Positions 11,519 to 21,369 of a stretch of 64,000 bases of DNA are shown piece by piece. The DNA is from Gammaproteobacteria bacterium (lineage in GTDB: Bacteria > Pseudomonadota > Gammaproteobacteria > JAJFJF01). Location: assembly GCA_021774255.1 (NCBI GenBank), contig JAJFJF010000008.1:1-64000 (forward strand), given 5' to 3'. How positions within the stretch are numbered: position 1 is the stretch's first letter; every line of letters begins with the position of its first letter. The notes under the pieces are model-generated. The model had not been told where the DNA came from. It did not search any database and saw only the letters and a list, made by a program, of their open reading frames with translations. The position numbers were made by a program, and so were the translations under genes.

Positions 11519-12181
11519 TTAAGCACGCACCCAGTCTATAATGTCTGATGGGTGTTGTATGATACCCGTTGCCTGCCAAGTGCTGAGATCAACGCCTTCC
11601 CCACTATACCCATAACTTGCAAGCAATGTGTGCATATTGGCTTGTTTGCCTGCCATCATATCGACTTCCGCGTCACCTACATAAATACAGTTTTCTGCTG
11701 AGACACCCATCATTTCACAAGCGAGCAATAAGGGATCGGGAAAAGGTTTACCACGTGTCGTACTGTCACCACTGACAACGCAGCTCGCGAATTGTGCAAA
11801 ATCAAAATGAGCGAGGAGCGGTTCCGTTAACCAGCCAGGCTTACTGGTGACGATTCCCCACGCGATACCATGATCGGCTAACTGTGCTAGCATCGCTTCT
11901 ATGCCAGGAAACACTTCTGTGTGGCTGTGCAGGTTTTCCCGGTAGCGTGTCACAAGTGTTTTTTCGAGTGTATCGAGTAGTGGCGGAGGAGTGTGTTGAC
12001 CAAAAGCAGCCTTCACCATGGCGCGGCTGCCAAATGCCACCTGTGAACGGAACGCTTTCAGAGCCGTCGCGGGACGATCGTGCTCGGCCAACATCTGGTT
12101 CAGTAACGGTAGAAACTGGGGGGCGGTATCCAGCAGCGTCCCATCCAGATCAAACAATACGGTGGTGATATTACGCTTCAT
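11519..12181 (-). CDS. mupP: HAD phosphatase, probably MupP (MurNAc-6-phosphate phosphatase)
   Basis: 220-residue haloacid-dehalogenase-superfamily phosphatase. Motif I is [13 protein letters not shown] with the two catalytic aspartates. Motif II is VTSKP, the motif III lysine lies in [11 protein letters not shown], and motif IV is [13 protein letters not shown]. By sequence alone it could be phosphoglycolate phosphatase (Gph). Its position directly after ubiG, overlapping it by 11 bp, is the arrangement known for MupP in Pseudomonas, where the enzyme recycles the cell-wall sugar MurNAc-6-phosphate. I therefore prefer MupP, but other peptidoglycan-recycling genes are not in the window to confirm it. 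It ends 9 bp from the convergent GDH gene. Confidence 0.75.
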   Translation of the reverse strand: MKRNITTVLFDLDGTLLDTAPQFLPLLNQMLAEHDRPATALKAFRSQVAFGSRAMVKAAFGQHTPPPLLDTLEKTLVTRYRENLHSHTEVFPGIEAMLAQLADHGIAWGIVTSKPGWLTEPLLAHFDFAQFASCVVSGDSTTRGKPFPDPLLLACEMMGVSAENCIYVGDAEVDMMAGKQANMHTLLASYGYSGEGVDLSTWQATGIIQHPSDIIDWVRA

Positions 12182-12872
12182 GGGTAAAGTGTAAAATATA
12201 ATTCACTGTCAACTTAGGCGTCAGCGCATAGGTTTGGCTTAAGGGGTGGTAGCGGATCCCGGTGCTATTGCGCAACGTGAGCCCTGCTTGCCGTGCCCAC
12301 TCAGCCAGTTCAGAAGGGCGAATAAATTTAGCATAATCATGTGTGCCTTTGGGCAGCATATTGAGCACATATTCAGCGCCCACAATCGCAAGCAGGTAAG
12401 CCATGACATTGCGATTCAGCGTTGAGAAAAACACTTGGCCACCGGGTTTGACTAATTGTGTGCAAGCTTGCACAACAGACGTAGGATCGGGCACATGCTC
12501 TAACATTTCCATGCACGTGACCACATCAAAAGTATTGGCGTGTGTGTTAGCGATTTCTTCTGCTGTGATTTGTTGGTAACTAATGTTTAGGTTTCCTGCT
12601 TGGGCATGTTCAGTGGCCACGTTAAGCGCAACGTTATCCATGTCGATTGCCGTTACCTCGGCGCCACTGCGCGCTAAACTTTCAGCCAGAATGCCGCCGC
12701 CACAACCGATATCGATCACTTTTTTGTCAATCAAAGGTGTGTGTTGCTGAATAAATTCCAAACGCAAAGGGTTAATATCGTGCAGAGGTTTAAATTCGCC
12801 TGCCGTGTCCCACCAGTGGGAGGCCGATCCGGAAAACTTCGCGATTTCGTCTAAGTCAACGTTTTGATTCAT
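12171..12872 (-). CDS. ubiG: UbiG, ubiquinone O-methyltransferase
   Basis: This SAM-dependent enzyme does both O-methylations in ubiquinone synthesis. About 233 residues from [13 protein letters not shown]. The N-terminal [25 protein letters not shown] is characteristic of UbiG. The SAM-binding motif is [17 protein letters not shown] with AIDMDN as the acidic loop, and [12 protein letters not shown] is motif II. A start four codons earlier is also possible; neither has a clear ribosome binding site. It overlaps the end of lnt by about 17 bp and the start of mupP by 11 bp, so translation of the three is probably coupled. Confidence 0.95.
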   Translation of the reverse strand: MNQNVDLDEIAKFSGSASHWWDTAGEFKPLHDINPLRLEFIQQHTPLIDKKVIDIGCGGGILAESLARSGAEVTAIDMDNVALNVATEHAQAGNLNISYQQITAEEIANTHANTFDVVTCMEMLEHVPDPTSVVQACTQLVKPGGQVFFSTLNRNVMAYLLAIVGAEYVLNMLPKGTHDYAKFIRPSELAEWARQAGLTLRNSTGIRYHPLSQTYALTPKLTVNYILHFTHEA

Positions 12873-14367
12873 AGCGGTATACAATCAAGAAAATGAGTAA
12901 ACATAAAATAAGCAGCGGGATAATGCCCAGCGCGACGAGTGGCGTACGGCCAGTCATGCGCATAATATCCTCCGTGATGACCACGGGGATAGAAGAAGGG
13001 GCTTGTATCAGCACCTCCCCTTTAGGCCCAATAATGGCGGTGATCCCAGTATTTGTCGCGCGCAGTAAATAACGACCCGTTTCTAAGGCACGCATGCGCG
13101 CGATTTGAAAGTGCTGGTGCGGACCAATGGAATTACCAAACCAGCTGTCATCGCTGGTCGTTAACAAAATATCGGCTTCAGGCACGCTGCGCAGCACTTG
13201 CTGCGGAAAGGCAATTTCATAACAGATAAAAGGCGCAAGCTGTGTGTCGCTATTATCAATACGCAATAAGGGCTGGTTTTTTGCGCCGGGGGCAAAACCT
13301 GACATCGGTAAATCAAAAAAGTTGACGATTTCACGCAAAAAACCATCGAGTGGCAAGTATTCCCCAAACGGCACCAAGTGGTATTTGTGGTAAGTGCCGC
13401 TGCCTGTGCCGAGCGCCACCATGCTGTTGTGATATTGCCCATCATCTTGGCCATTCATGGGTAAACCCACCAGCACGGCAGTATTATGTTGGGTGGCTTC
13501 AAATGACAACGTTGTTAAATAGTTTTCAATGCGGTGCTTAAACACCGGTAAGGCGTTTTCAGGCCACAAAATAATGTCGCTGTCCCAATTTTGGGCTGTC
13601 AGATCAGCATAAAGCTGCAAGGTATTTTGCTGTTGCTCTGGCAGCCACTTAATTTCTTGTGGCATATTGCCTTGAATGAGCGTTGCCTTCAGTGGGGGGC
13701 CCTGCGGCGTGGTCCATTGAATGGGAGCAAGCAGGGCGCCTATTAACCAAAGCCCCAGCAAACTTCCCAGGCTGGTATAACGCCGCCAACCGCGTGTTAA
13801 AAAGCAAGCGAGCAGTAATGCGGCACTGACACACACCAAAAATGACAGCCCGTACACACCCACAAGCGGGCCATAACCGCGTAAGGGCGACGCTAATTGG
13901 GTATACCCCAAAAATAACCAAGGGAAGCCTGTGAAAATAACGCTACGCAGCCATTCACTTAATACCCACAGGGCCGGAAAGGCCAGCAAATAAGGCAGTA
14001 ACCGTAGCGATGTGCTTGTGGGTTTAAAAAAACGATTGAATAGATAAGGCTGTAAAGCGAGAACAAGCGCCAAGGTGCCAATTAATAAGGCGGTGATCAA
14101 TACCGCTAACGGGGGGTTGGCTTCGCCATAAACATGGATGCTGACATACACCCAAGAGGTGCCGGTGCCAAATAAGCCTATGCCGAACAAACCGCCACGC
14201 CAAAAAGCACGACGGGGTGAAATATCGCGCAACAACCACATCAATGACGCGACAGTGATAACCGGGAGCCAATAAAAATCAAAAGGTGCAAAACCGAGTG
14301 TCGTGACTGCGCCAATGAAGATACAAAGAAAGTCGCCTAGTTTACGCTGATGCCAATATTGCTTCAT
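12856..14367 (-). CDS. lnt: Lnt, apolipoprotein N-acyltransferase
   Basis: Integral inner-membrane enzyme that adds the third acyl chain to lipoproteins. 503 residues, close to E. coli Lnt (512). The first ~200 residues hold several hydrophobic membrane spans. The nitrilase-like periplasmic domain follows and carries the catalytic Glu in LWPENALP, the Lys in [12 protein letters not shown] and the Cys in [11 protein letters not shown] final membrane span ([19 protein letters not shown]) ends the protein. It overlaps ybeX by 4 bp, in the usual ybeZ-ybeY-ybeX-lnt order. Confidence 0.95.
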   Translation of the reverse strand: MKQYWHQRKLGDFLCIFIGAVTTLGFAPFDFYWLPVITVASLMWLLRDISPRRAFWRGGLFGIGLFGTGTSWVYVSIHVYGEANPPLAVLITALLIGTLALVLALQPYLFNRFFKPTSTSLRLLPYLLAFPALWVLSEWLRSVIFTGFPWLFLGYTQLASPLRGYGPLVGVYGLSFLVCVSAALLLACFLTRGWRRYTSLGSLLGLWLIGALLAPIQWTTPQGPPLKATLIQGNMPQEIKWLPEQQQNTLQLYADLTAQNWDSDIILWPENALPVFKHRIENYLTTLSFEATQHNTAVLVGLPMNGQDDGQYHNSMVALGTGSGTYHKYHLVPFGEYLPLDGFLREIVNFFDLPMSGFAPGAKNQPLLRIDNSDTQLAPFICYEIAFPQQVLRSVPEADILLTTSDDSWFGNSIGPHQHFQIARMRALETGRYLLRATNTGITAIIGPKGEVLIQAPSSIPVVITEDIMRMTGRTPLVALGIIPLLILCLLIFLIVYRYESKR

Positions 14368-15245
14368 GAGGCTGCTTGTTTCTTATCCTTTTGTTTTGGA
14401 ATGACTTGCAGTAAACGCACACGACGATTATCTGCGTGCAGTATTTTAAACGTAAACCCTTTCATTTCAGTCGATTCACCACGCTTGGGCAAATGCCCAA
14501 AATGGTGTACCACCAGTCCGCCCACGGTATCGAATTCTTCTGCATATAATTTAGCGTTAAAGTACTCATTGAATGCTTCAATAGAGGTTTGGGCTTTCAC
14601 GCTGTAGTTTGTAGGACTGTATTTTTTGATCAGGTCTTGTTCATCAATATCATATTCGTCTTCGATTTCTCCTACAATTTGCTCTAAGACGTCTTCAATG
14701 GTGACGAGTCCCGCGACATTACCGTATTCGTTAATCACAATGGCAAGATGATTTCGTTTGATACGAAATTCTTCCAATAAGACATTGAGCCGCTTGCTTT
14801 CAGGTGCAAATACCGCGGGGCGAATAAGATCCTGCAGGTTAAAATTTAAATCACCTTGATAACAATAAGGCAGTAAATCTTTAGCCAATAAAATGCCTAA
14901 AATTTCATCTCGATTTTCCCCCACGACAGGAAAGCGAGAGTGGGTAGAGTCTATCACTTGAGGAATAAAATCTTCTGGGGAGTCATCCACATTGATAGAC
15001 ACCATTTGTGCCCGTGGGATCATCACATCACGCACTTGCATTTCCGAAAACTGGAAAATACTCTCAATCATGTTGAGCGCTTCGGTGCTCAAGAGTTTAC
15101 GCTGCTCGGCATCGCGTAATACTTCTACCAGCTCCGTACGGGTTTTAGGTTCGCCCGATAAAAAGTGAGAGATGCGCTCCAACCAAGAGCGTTGTTCATT
15201 TTGGGTGTCAGGACTGCTAGGGTGTTCAGAATTTTCAGCACTCAT
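14364..15245 (-). CDS. ybeX: YbeX/CorC, CBS-domain and transporter-associated domain protein
   Basis: 293-residue cytosolic protein. Two CBS domains span about residues 70-195 (VRDVMIPRAQMVSINVDD and VINEYGNVAGLVTIEDVLEQIVGEI). The C-terminal CorC/HlyC transporter-associated domain follows (FDTVGGLVVHHFGHLPKRGE). The family has been linked to magnesium and cobalt handling and, in E. coli, to ribosome metabolism. It overlaps both neighbours by 4 bp (ATGA), which supports translational coupling with ybeY and lnt. Confidence 0.92.
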   Translation of the reverse strand: MSAENSEHPSSPDTQNEQRSWLERISHFLSGEPKTRTELVEVLRDAEQRKLLSTEALNMIESIFQFSEMQVRDVMIPRAQMVSINVDDSPEDFIPQVIDSTHSRFPVVGENRDEILGILLAKDLLPYCYQGDLNFNLQDLIRPAVFAPESKRLNVLLEEFRIKRNHLAIVINEYGNVAGLVTIEDVLEQIVGEIEDEYDIDEQDLIKKYSPTNYSVKAQTSIEAFNEYFNAKLYAEEFDTVGGLVVHHFGHLPKRGESTEMKGFTFKILHADNRRVRLLQVIPKQKDKKQAAS

Positions 15246-15766
15246 TTAATAGACTCGTGTTGTTCATAAGGATCGGGTAAGCCTAAACTGGCCAAGTAAT
15301 TTTTTTCTAATGCTTCCATTTTTGCCGCATCGCGGTCATGTTGATGGTCATAACCTAATAAATGTAGGCAGCCATGAATAACCATGTGGGCCCAGTGGTC
15401 TAAAAGGGGTTTATGCTGTGCGTCAGCTTCACTGGCAATGACGGGGGCACAGAGCACAATATCGCCTAAATAACGTGTGTCGGCTGTCATGTTTGCCTCT
15501 TCTGCCTCTTCACTGACATTTGCCTCAGCGGGCAGGTCGTTGTCTTGCACAAAAGGAAAAGACAAGACATTCGTCGGGCCATTTTTTTTGCGGTATGTTT
15601 CATTCAACTGTGTGCTTTCTTCACTGTCTACGATGCGTAAAGTGAGTGCGTAGGGTGGCGAGGCTTTGGACAGCACGACATTGGCCCAGTCACGTAATTG
15701 TTGCTCAGAGGGCAGCGCGTTGGCATGTGAGGCTATTTGAATCGCTAACACAGTTTGAGTGGTCAT
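15242..15766 (-). CDS. ybeY: YbeY, endoribonuclease for 16S rRNA maturation
   Basis: 174 residues. The zinc-binding signature H-G-x-L-H-L-x-G-Y-D-H is present as HGCLHLLGYDHQHD near the C terminus, together with GPTNVLSFPF and LGDIVLCAPV from the family core. YbeY acts in 16S rRNA 3'-end processing and ribosome quality control. A 20-residue acidic insert (around PAEANVSEEAEEANMTAD) makes it slightly longer than E. coli YbeY (155). It overlaps phoH by 4 bp. Confidence 0.95.
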   Translation of the reverse strand: MTTQTVLAIQIASHANALPSEQQLRDWANVVLSKASPPYALTLRIVDSEESTQLNETYRKKNGPTNVLSFPFVQDNDLPAEANVSEEAEEANMTADTRYLGDIVLCAPVIASEADAQHKPLLDHWAHMVIHGCLHLLGYDHQHDRDAAKMEALEKNYLASLGLPDPYEQHESIK

Positions 15767-16791
15767 GCGTCTTTTTTAGGTTTTTTAGCCGCGGCTTGTT
15801 TCGCTTTTTGATCAGCGGCCTCATAGGCTTCAATGACGCGCTGTACCAATGGGTGGCGCACCACGTCTTTGGCATCGAAAAAAGTAAAACTTAAACCGGG
15901 GATGTTTTGTAAAACGTCCATCACATGGTGCAAGCCGGAAGGTTGATGATGCGGTAAATCGACTTGTGTCGCATCGCCTGTGATCACCGAGCGAGAACCA
16001 AAACCTATCCGTGTTAAAAACATTTTCATTTGTTCGAGGGTGGTGTTTTGTGCTTCGTCGAGCAAAATAAACGCATCGTTCAGTGTGCGGCCGCGCATAT
16101 ACGCTAACGGGGCAATTTCAATGACACTTCGCTGTATCAGCTTGGCAACACGTTCTACCCCAAGCATTTCATATAAAGCATCGTACAGTGGGCGCAGGTA
16201 AGGTTCAATTTTCTCTTCTAACGCGCCAGGCAAAAAGCCAAGACGCTCGCCCGATTCTACGGCAGGGCGCGTGAGAATAATACGAGCCACTTGCTCTTTT
16301 TCCAGCGCTTCAATCGCGCAGGCCACGGCGAGATATGTTTTACCCGTGCCGGCAGGACCAATCCCGAAGCTAATATCATGCGTATTGATCTTATCAATAT
16401 AACGTTGTTGATTGGTGTTGCGTGGTTTGATTAAGCCGCGCTTGGTGCGGATCCCCGCGGGGTCGTGCGAGGCAGGGGCATGTTGTTTGCCGTTGGTTTT
16501 ACTACGCTTAGCGCTAGCAGCGGCATTGTCTAAATCAGCAATACACTCTTGAATTTGTGCCGTGGAGAGCTCATGCCGCTTAGTTGACTTATAAAGCTGT
16601 TCCAGTGCTTGTGCGGCTAAAGGAATATTGTCTTCCTCGCCACTGATATCAAATAGATTGCCACGCTGGCTAATGCTGACGTGCAAGCGTTGCTCCACTT
16701 CATGTAGATTTTCGTCGCACGGGCCGCATAGGCGGGCCAGGCGTAAATTGTCAGACGGCGTCAGTGTCAGCCGCGTTGATGGGGAGTTCAT
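15763..16791 (-). CDS. ybeZ: PhoH-like ATPase YbeZ
   Basis: 342-residue P-loop ATPase of the PhoH family. Walker A is GIGPAGTGKTYLAVA, and Walker B is NDAFILLDEAQNTTLEQ. A short N-terminal KH-like region (residues about 15-75) precedes it and a Lys/Ala-rich tail ends the protein. YbeZ works with YbeY in rRNA and ribosome metabolism. It overlaps the metB-like gene by 4 bp at its start and ybeY by 4 bp at its end. In most gammaproteobacteria miaB lies directly upstream; here a sulfur amino-acid gene comes between them. Confidence 0.94.
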   Translation of the reverse strand: MNSPSTRLTLTPSDNLRLARLCGPCDENLHEVEQRLHVSISQRGNLFDISGEEDNIPLAAQALEQLYKSTKRHELSTAQIQECIADLDNAAASAKRSKTNGKQHAPASHDPAGIRTKRGLIKPRNTNQQRYIDKINTHDISFGIGPAGTGKTYLAVACAIEALEKEQVARIILTRPAVESGERLGFLPGALEEKIEPYLRPLYDALYEMLGVERVAKLIQRSVIEIAPLAYMRGRTLNDAFILLDEAQNTTLEQMKMFLTRIGFGSRSVITGDATQVDLPHHQPSGLHHVMDVLQNIPGLSFTFFDAKDVVRHPLVQRVIEAYEAADQKAKQAAAKKPKKDA

Positions 16792-17948
16792 GCCAGTGCT
16801 TCTGATAAATCCTTAATTAAATCATCTACTTGTTCAATACCTACCGACAAGCGGACCAGGGTGTCTGCTATGCCACGTGCCCGGCGCTCATCCAAAGGGA
16901 TCCCCGCATGGGTCATCACGGGCGGTAGCTCAATTAAGCTCTCGACGCCGCCCAAGCTTTCAGCCAGCGTAAATAGCTGGCAGCGCTCTAAAAAGCGCAC
17001 CGCATCCGCTTGCTCTCCTTTAAGTATAATACTAATCATGCCACCAAACCCGCTCATTTGCCGTTTAGCGAGCTCATGTTGAGCATGGCTGGGTAGCCCA
17101 GGGTAGAGCACTTTGTCCACTTTCGGGTGTTTTTCGAGCCACTGCGCAATCGCCAGGGCATTTTCACAATGGCGCTGCATGCGTATTGACAAGGTTTTCA
17201 CACCGCGCAGCACAAGGTAGCTATCAAAGGGGCTACTGATCGCACCTGAACTTTTTTGTAAAAAGGCCATGCGCTCGATCAACTCATCGTTATCACCCAC
17301 GACCGCCAATCCATTGATGACATCCGAATGCCCGTTGATATATTTGCTGGTGGAATGCATGACGATATCGGCGCCCATTGTCAGCGGGTTTTGTAAGCAA
17401 GGGGAGGCGAAGGTATTATCAACAATGGTTAAAATATTGTGCTGGCGTGCAATCTGTGTGACCGCTTCTATGTCGACCAATTTCAGTAAAGGATTAGTCG
17501 GTGTTTCAATCCAGATCAGTTTTGTTTCAGGACGGATGGCTTCTTTTAAGCGTGTGATATCCGATAAATCCACAAACGAGGTGTGTAAACCAGCAGATTG
17601 TGCACGTACTTGCGTGAATAAGCGATACGTGCCGCCGTAGAGATCGTCCATGGCGATGATATGGTCGCCGCTGTTTAATAAATCAAGCAATGTGGCGGTG
17701 GTGGCCATCCCTGAAGCAAACGCAAAGCCAGCTTTGCCGGATTCTAAATCAGCAACGCAACGTTCTAATGCGTAGCGGGTAGGGTTTTGTACACGCGAAT
17801 ATTCAAAACCTTTGTGCACCCCCGGGCTTGTCTGTTGGTAGGTTGAGCTTGCATAAATCGGCGGCATGACCGCACCGGTTGTAGGATCGGGTGCTTGCCC
17901 GGCATGAATGGTACGGGTGGCAAAGCCCAGTTTTTTAGACGTTGTCAT
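16788..17948 (-). CDS. metB: cystathionine gamma-synthase/gamma-lyase (trans-sulfuration PLP enzyme)
   Basis: 386 residues, the standard length of the Cys/Met metabolism PLP family. The PLP lysine lies in MHSTSKYINGHSDV. YSRVQNPTRYALE and GFAFASGMATTATLL (PLP-phosphate contacts) and IETPTNPLL are typical. The family includes MetB, MetC-like and gamma-lyase (CGL) enzymes, and sequence reading alone does not separate synthase from lyase. It is translationally coupled to phoH (4-bp overlap), so it is part of the ybeZYX-lnt transcript. Its placement between miaB and ybeZ is unusual. Confidence 0.88.
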   Translation of the reverse strand: MTTSKKLGFATRTIHAGQAPDPTTGAVMPPIYASSTYQQTSPGVHKGFEYSRVQNPTRYALERCVADLESGKAGFAFASGMATTATLLDLLNSGDHIIAMDDLYGGTYRLFTQVRAQSAGLHTSFVDLSDITRLKEAIRPETKLIWIETPTNPLLKLVDIEAVTQIARQHNILTIVDNTFASPCLQNPLTMGADIVMHSTSKYINGHSDVINGLAVVGDNDELIERMAFLQKSSGAISSPFDSYLVLRGVKTLSIRMQRHCENALAIAQWLEKHPKVDKVLYPGLPSHAQHELAKRQMSGFGGMISIILKGEQADAVRFLERCQLFTLAESLGGVESLIELPPVMTHAGIPLDERRARGIADTLVRLSVGIEQVDDLIKDLSEALA

Positions 17949-18058
17949 TTTGCTGCTTGCTCCGAGCTGGTTTTTATCTTGTTAAAATCGATAGCATGTC
18001 AATTGAACTTTACTATCCTAGTATTATTGTTTATATGTGTTTAATTCAAAAAAGGATG

Positions 18059-18102
18059 CCCCCTCTCCCCTTCAAGAGGAGAGGGCTGGGGTGAGGGGTT
18101 AT
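18059..18102. repeat. CTCTCCCC/GGGGAGAG palindromic repeat, copy 1
   Basis: CCCCTCTCCCC, a short loop, GAGGAGAGGGCTGGGGT and GAGGGGTTATTT lie directly after the miaB stop codon. The same unit, with the same trailing GAGGGGTTATTT, lies directly after the phhB stop codon at 23365. Similar palindromes occur intergenically in many proteobacteria. The position just past a stop suggests that it may stabilise or end the transcript. Confidence 0.7.
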
Positions 18103-19437
18103 TTATTTCTCACCTTTTAAATATTCCCCTCGCAAAGAATTAGGCCGCGCCTCCGTAATTTCCACCTCCACAAACTGCCCAATCATGTTTTCCTCTCCTG
18201 CAAAATTCACCACACGATTATTTTCCGTGCGGCCGCGCAGTTCATTTGCATCTTTTTTCGAAGGACCTTCAACTAAAATACGCTGTGTACTGCCCACCAT
18301 CGCTTGACTGATGCGTGCCGCCTGTAAATTCAGCCGCTGTTGTAAAATCGCCAAACGTTCTTTTTTGGTTGCCATCGGCGTGTCGTCAGGTAACTCGGCA
18401 GCAGGGGTGCCCGGGCGGGGGCTGTAAATAAAACTAAAAGAATGATCAAAATCAATGTCATGAATTAAATTCATGGTTTTCTCAAAATCATCGGCGGTTT
18501 CACCGGGGAAGCCCACAATAAAATCAGAAGAAAAACTCATGTCAGGGCGAATTTTTTTCAAGCGACGCATTTTTGATTTATATTCTAATACCGTATGCCC
18601 GCGCTTCATTGAAGTGAGAATACGATCGGAGCCGCTTTGTACGGGTAAATGCAAATGGCTGACGAGCTCAGGCACGTGTTCGTACGCTTCCATTAAACTA
18701 TCCGAAAATTCCACCGGGTGCGAGGTGGTAAAGCGAATGCGATCAATGCCATCAATCGCCGCGACATATTGAATGAGCAAGGCTAAATCAGCGATGCTAC
18801 CGTCGTGCATCATGCCACGGTAAGCATTGACGTTTTGCCCGAGCAAATTCACTTCACGCACGCCTTTTTCCGCTAACTGCACGACTTCCGCGACCACATC
18901 ATCCAATGGGCGGCTGATCTCTTCACCGCGCGTGTAAGGCACCACACAAAAACTACAATATTTACTGCAACCTTCCATCACCGACACAAACGCGGTTGGC
19001 CCGTCTGCTTTCGGTGCAGGTAAATTATCGAACTTTTCAATTTCAGGAAACGAAATATCAATCGCCACGCCTTTATCATTGCAGGCTTTATTAATTAAAT
19101 GCGGCAAGCGATGTAAGGTTTGCGGGCCAAACACAATGTCGACATAGGGCGCGCGTTGCACAATGGCTTCGCCTTCTTGGCTGGCGACGCAGCCGCCCAC
19201 ACCAATCAACATATCGGGGCGCTTGGCTTTTAACGCACGCCAGCGGCCCAATTCAGAAAAAACCTTTTCTTGGGCTTTTTCACGAATAGCGCAGGTGTTG
19301 AGCAGCAACACATCGGCCTCACTGGGCTCGGTCACTTGCTGCATATTGTGGGTGGCTTGGAGCAGGTCAATGATGCGGGCTGAGTCATACTCGTTCATCT
19401 GACAGCCCTGCGTTTGGATAAATACTTTCTTATGCAT
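18103..19437 (-). CDS. miaB: MiaB, tRNA-2-methylthio-N6-isopentenyladenosine synthase
   Basis: Radical-SAM methylthiotransferase that modifies A37 of tRNAs reading UNN codons. 444 residues. The N-terminal UPF0004 domain begins with [20 protein letters not shown] and carries three cluster-binding cysteines ([27 protein letters not shown]). The radical-SAM motif is [16 protein letters not shown] (CxxxCxxC). The C-terminal TRAM domain follows ([21 protein letters not shown]). The gene is separated from the ybeZYX cluster by the metB-like gene, a 154-bp gap and a palindromic repeat. Confidence 0.97.
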   Translation of the reverse strand: MHKKVFIQTQGCQMNEYDSARIIDLLQATHNMQQVTEPSEADVLLLNTCAIREKAQEKVFSELGRWRALKAKRPDMLIGVGGCVASQEGEAIVQRAPYVDIVFGPQTLHRLPHLINKACNDKGVAIDISFPEIEKFDNLPAPKADGPTAFVSVMEGCSKYCSFCVVPYTRGEEISRPLDDVVAEVVQLAEKGVREVNLLGQNVNAYRGMMHDGSIADLALLIQYVAAIDGIDRIRFTTSHPVEFSDSLMEAYEHVPELVSHLHLPVQSGSDRILTSMKRGHTVLEYKSKMRRLKKIRPDMSFSSDFIVGFPGETADDFEKTMNLIHDIDFDHSFSFIYSPRPGTPAAELPDDTPMATKKERLAILQQRLNLQAARISQAMVGSTQRILVEGPSKKDANELRGRTENNRVVNFAGEENMIGQFVEVEITEARPNSLRGEYLKGEK

Positions 19438-19689
19438 AATGTCTCGTGAGTTAATCTTGTATTTTAGCGGTTAAGGCGGGTAATACCAATGAGATTTTGG
19501 CCGATGTTGTTTGGGGTATTTTCTGGCGGTTTTTCTTGTGAATGAGCAATCAAGTAAGCAGTCATGCATTCTGAAAGATTTTTATATAAAAGTTAGTTAA
19601 TTTAATAACTTATATCGGGGCCTTTTTGAAAATACAGGCATATCGATGGCTTGCTATCCGTGTTGACAACGTGAAGCTTGTATAAACTC

Positions 19690-21135
19690 TCATAAGAGCC
19701 TCCTCTCATCTACTCTTTCTAGGAGAGCCGTGCCTAACAGCAGAGGGGCTGTCTCATTGGGTATAGAAAGCCCGAGTTTCATGGCCGTGGCGCGCACCTG
19801 CTCGGCTGGCATTTGAGTGATCTTGCGGATCAGTATCTCCAGCGGTGCGGGTTTAAAGAGGTAGGGCAGTTCGTGCGCTGCTTCAATTGAGAACAATGAA
19901 TAACCGAGCCAGGTGCCAAAGAAAGCGATTACCCAGGCAGCAAATAGGATCCCCAAATCGGTTTCATCATGCCCCGCCCATTCTACGAATAAATATTCAT
20001 GCACGAGGTTTGCTGAAGAGCTTGTACAAATAAAACAAGTAAAGAGGATGATGCAGGTGAGCCATTGATTACACACATTTTTTTCTTGTGGCAGGATGGG
20101 TATGCCATAAAGATAGCGGTACAATTTTTTTGATTGATGGTAGCTCGCATAAAGTGAGAAACAGGCAATCATCAAGGTAGACAGTCCTCCCAAAATACTG
20201 GCGCCCGCTTGGGCATCTGTTGTGGAGGCGGCAAAACGTTTTTTAAAGAAGTCAATTAAACCATTGATGGTGGCAGCAAGATGTGTGCCGATGTAGGGGA
20301 AACTCAATGTTGCAATAATAATCGCAAAAGCAATTTCTGCTTTTTCACTTTGATTTTCACGGTAACGGACATGAAATTTTCCAACAGCAAGTTGTTCTGC
20401 TGCAGGTGACGTTAAGCGCTGATCAAACACAAGCGCTGTTTCAGTGATAAGTGTTTCTTTTATTCTATTTATTTGCTTATCTTCATCACTTTCCCTTTTG
20501 AGAATATACTTTGTAAAGAAAAAAAGGATAAGACTGCAATTAAAAATATTGAACAAAAAAGATTGTATTGGCCCGCCAATTTTTGCCGCCATTGCGCGTC
20601 TGACTTCTTCGTAACGATCACTTGCGTCCACACTGAAAAAAATGTTGGGCAGTGTACAAACAGCGGTCAGTATAAACCAAAGCAGCGTCTTCAAAACGGT
20701 GCCGTAGGTGGGGCGCGTATTAGGCATGAGCCAATAGATTAGGAAGAAAGTGATGTAATTGAGCTTCGTACCCGAGAGGAAAAAGGTCGCGTAGCTGAGC
20801 GTCCAAAATAGATCGCTGACGGCTTTGCTGCCTTTAGGCTCGGTGTTGGTTTCGTGTGCAGTGGATGCGCTGCCAGAGGAAGCCGCGCCGCCTAGCATCG
20901 CGCTTGTCATTTTTTGAGCAAAATCACCTGCATTCGCGCTGCCAACCAGTGTCGCGGTGGCAGACAATACAATTGATAAGCATAAGAAAATGATCTTGGT
21001 CCAAGGGCGATCTTTTAGCAGGATAGTTTTTCTAAATCGTTGTCGTTCTCTTGTTCTTCTGCTCGCCTCTTCATCTGAAACGCGGCCTTCCTCCATCGTA
21101 GACAGCGCGTCTTGTCCTATATAGTGGGATAACAC
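19690..21135 (-). CDS. unrecognised multi-span membrane protein
   Basis: 481 residues with no family I can name. The first ~45 residues are basic and charged (SRRTRERQRFRKT). About seven to eight hydrophobic spans follow, for example IIFLCLSIVLSATATLV, YITFFLIYWLM, TLLWFILTAVCTLPNIFF and LGILFAAWVIAFFGTWLGY. A Ser/Ala/Gly-rich loop lies after the first span. The C-terminal ~65 residues are soluble and include a helical PLEILIRKITQMPAEQVRATA stretch, and the protein ends in ERVDERRLL. The start could be GTG 21135 or ATG 21096; neither has a clear ribosome binding site. It is divergent from the Cys/Gly-rich gene at 21370, with 234 bp between them, and may share its regulation. Its base composition is near the window average, unlike its neighbour. 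Confidence 0.6.
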   Translation of the reverse strand: MLSHYIGQDALSTMEEGRVSDEEASRRTRERQRFRKTILLKDRPWTKIIFLCLSIVLSATATLVGSANAGDFAQKMTSAMLGGAASSGSASTAHETNTEPKGSKAVSDLFWTLSYATFFLSGTKLNYITFFLIYWLMPNTRPTYGTVLKTLLWFILTAVCTLPNIFFSVDASDRYEEVRRAMAAKIGGPIQSFLFNIFNCSLILFFFTKYILKRESDEDKQINRIKETLITETALVFDQRLTSPAAEQLAVGKFHVRYRENQSEKAEIAFAIIIATLSFPYIGTHLAATINGLIDFFKKRFAASTTDAQAGASILGGLSTLMIACFSLYASYHQSKKLYRYLYGIPILPQEKNVCNQWLTCIILFTCFICTSSSANLVHEYLFVEWAGHDETDLGILFAAWVIAFFGTWLGYSLFSIEAAHELPYLFKPAPLEILIRKITQMPAEQVRATAMKLGLSIPNETAPLLLGTALLERVDERRLL

Positions 21136-21240
21136 TGCCGTGTAAGTTGTTCAGTAACCGCTGGCTACTCTCTGTGAAGGATTATGTTTCTAAGCGCATG
21201 AAACTAAAGTATTTATCAAACTGTACAGTTTGACTTTTGA

Positions 21241-21263
21241 CTTACCTCAGAATGTTACACCAT
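21241..21263 (+). promoter_or_regulatory. conserved upstream motif shared with the gene at 31807-34077 (copy 1)
   Basis: The motif reads CTTACC-TCA-GAATGTTACACCAT. The first 6 and last 14 bases are identical to the element at 34201-34223 on the minus strand (20 of 23 overall). It lies about 106 nt before the start at 21370. A TTGACT hexamer overlaps its left end (21237) and an AT-rich CATATA lies 18 bp downstream, so the motif sits where a core promoter would be. Confidence 0.6.
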
Positions 21264-21369
21264 ATAGGAAGAGGAGCGTATAAAAAGAGAGGAGCGTGTT
21301 TTCATTCGGCTTTTCACTTGATACTCAATACAAATCAAACAAACAAAAAACTGACTCTGTCAAAGCGTT

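Noticed and set aside
21124-21146. Weak third copy of the shared motif before the 481-residue membrane gene (CTTAC-N8-GTTATCCCAC on the minus strand)
   Set aside because: Only about 14 of 23 positions match, and it overlaps or nearly touches the start codon, unlike the two strong copies. It was not counted as a member.
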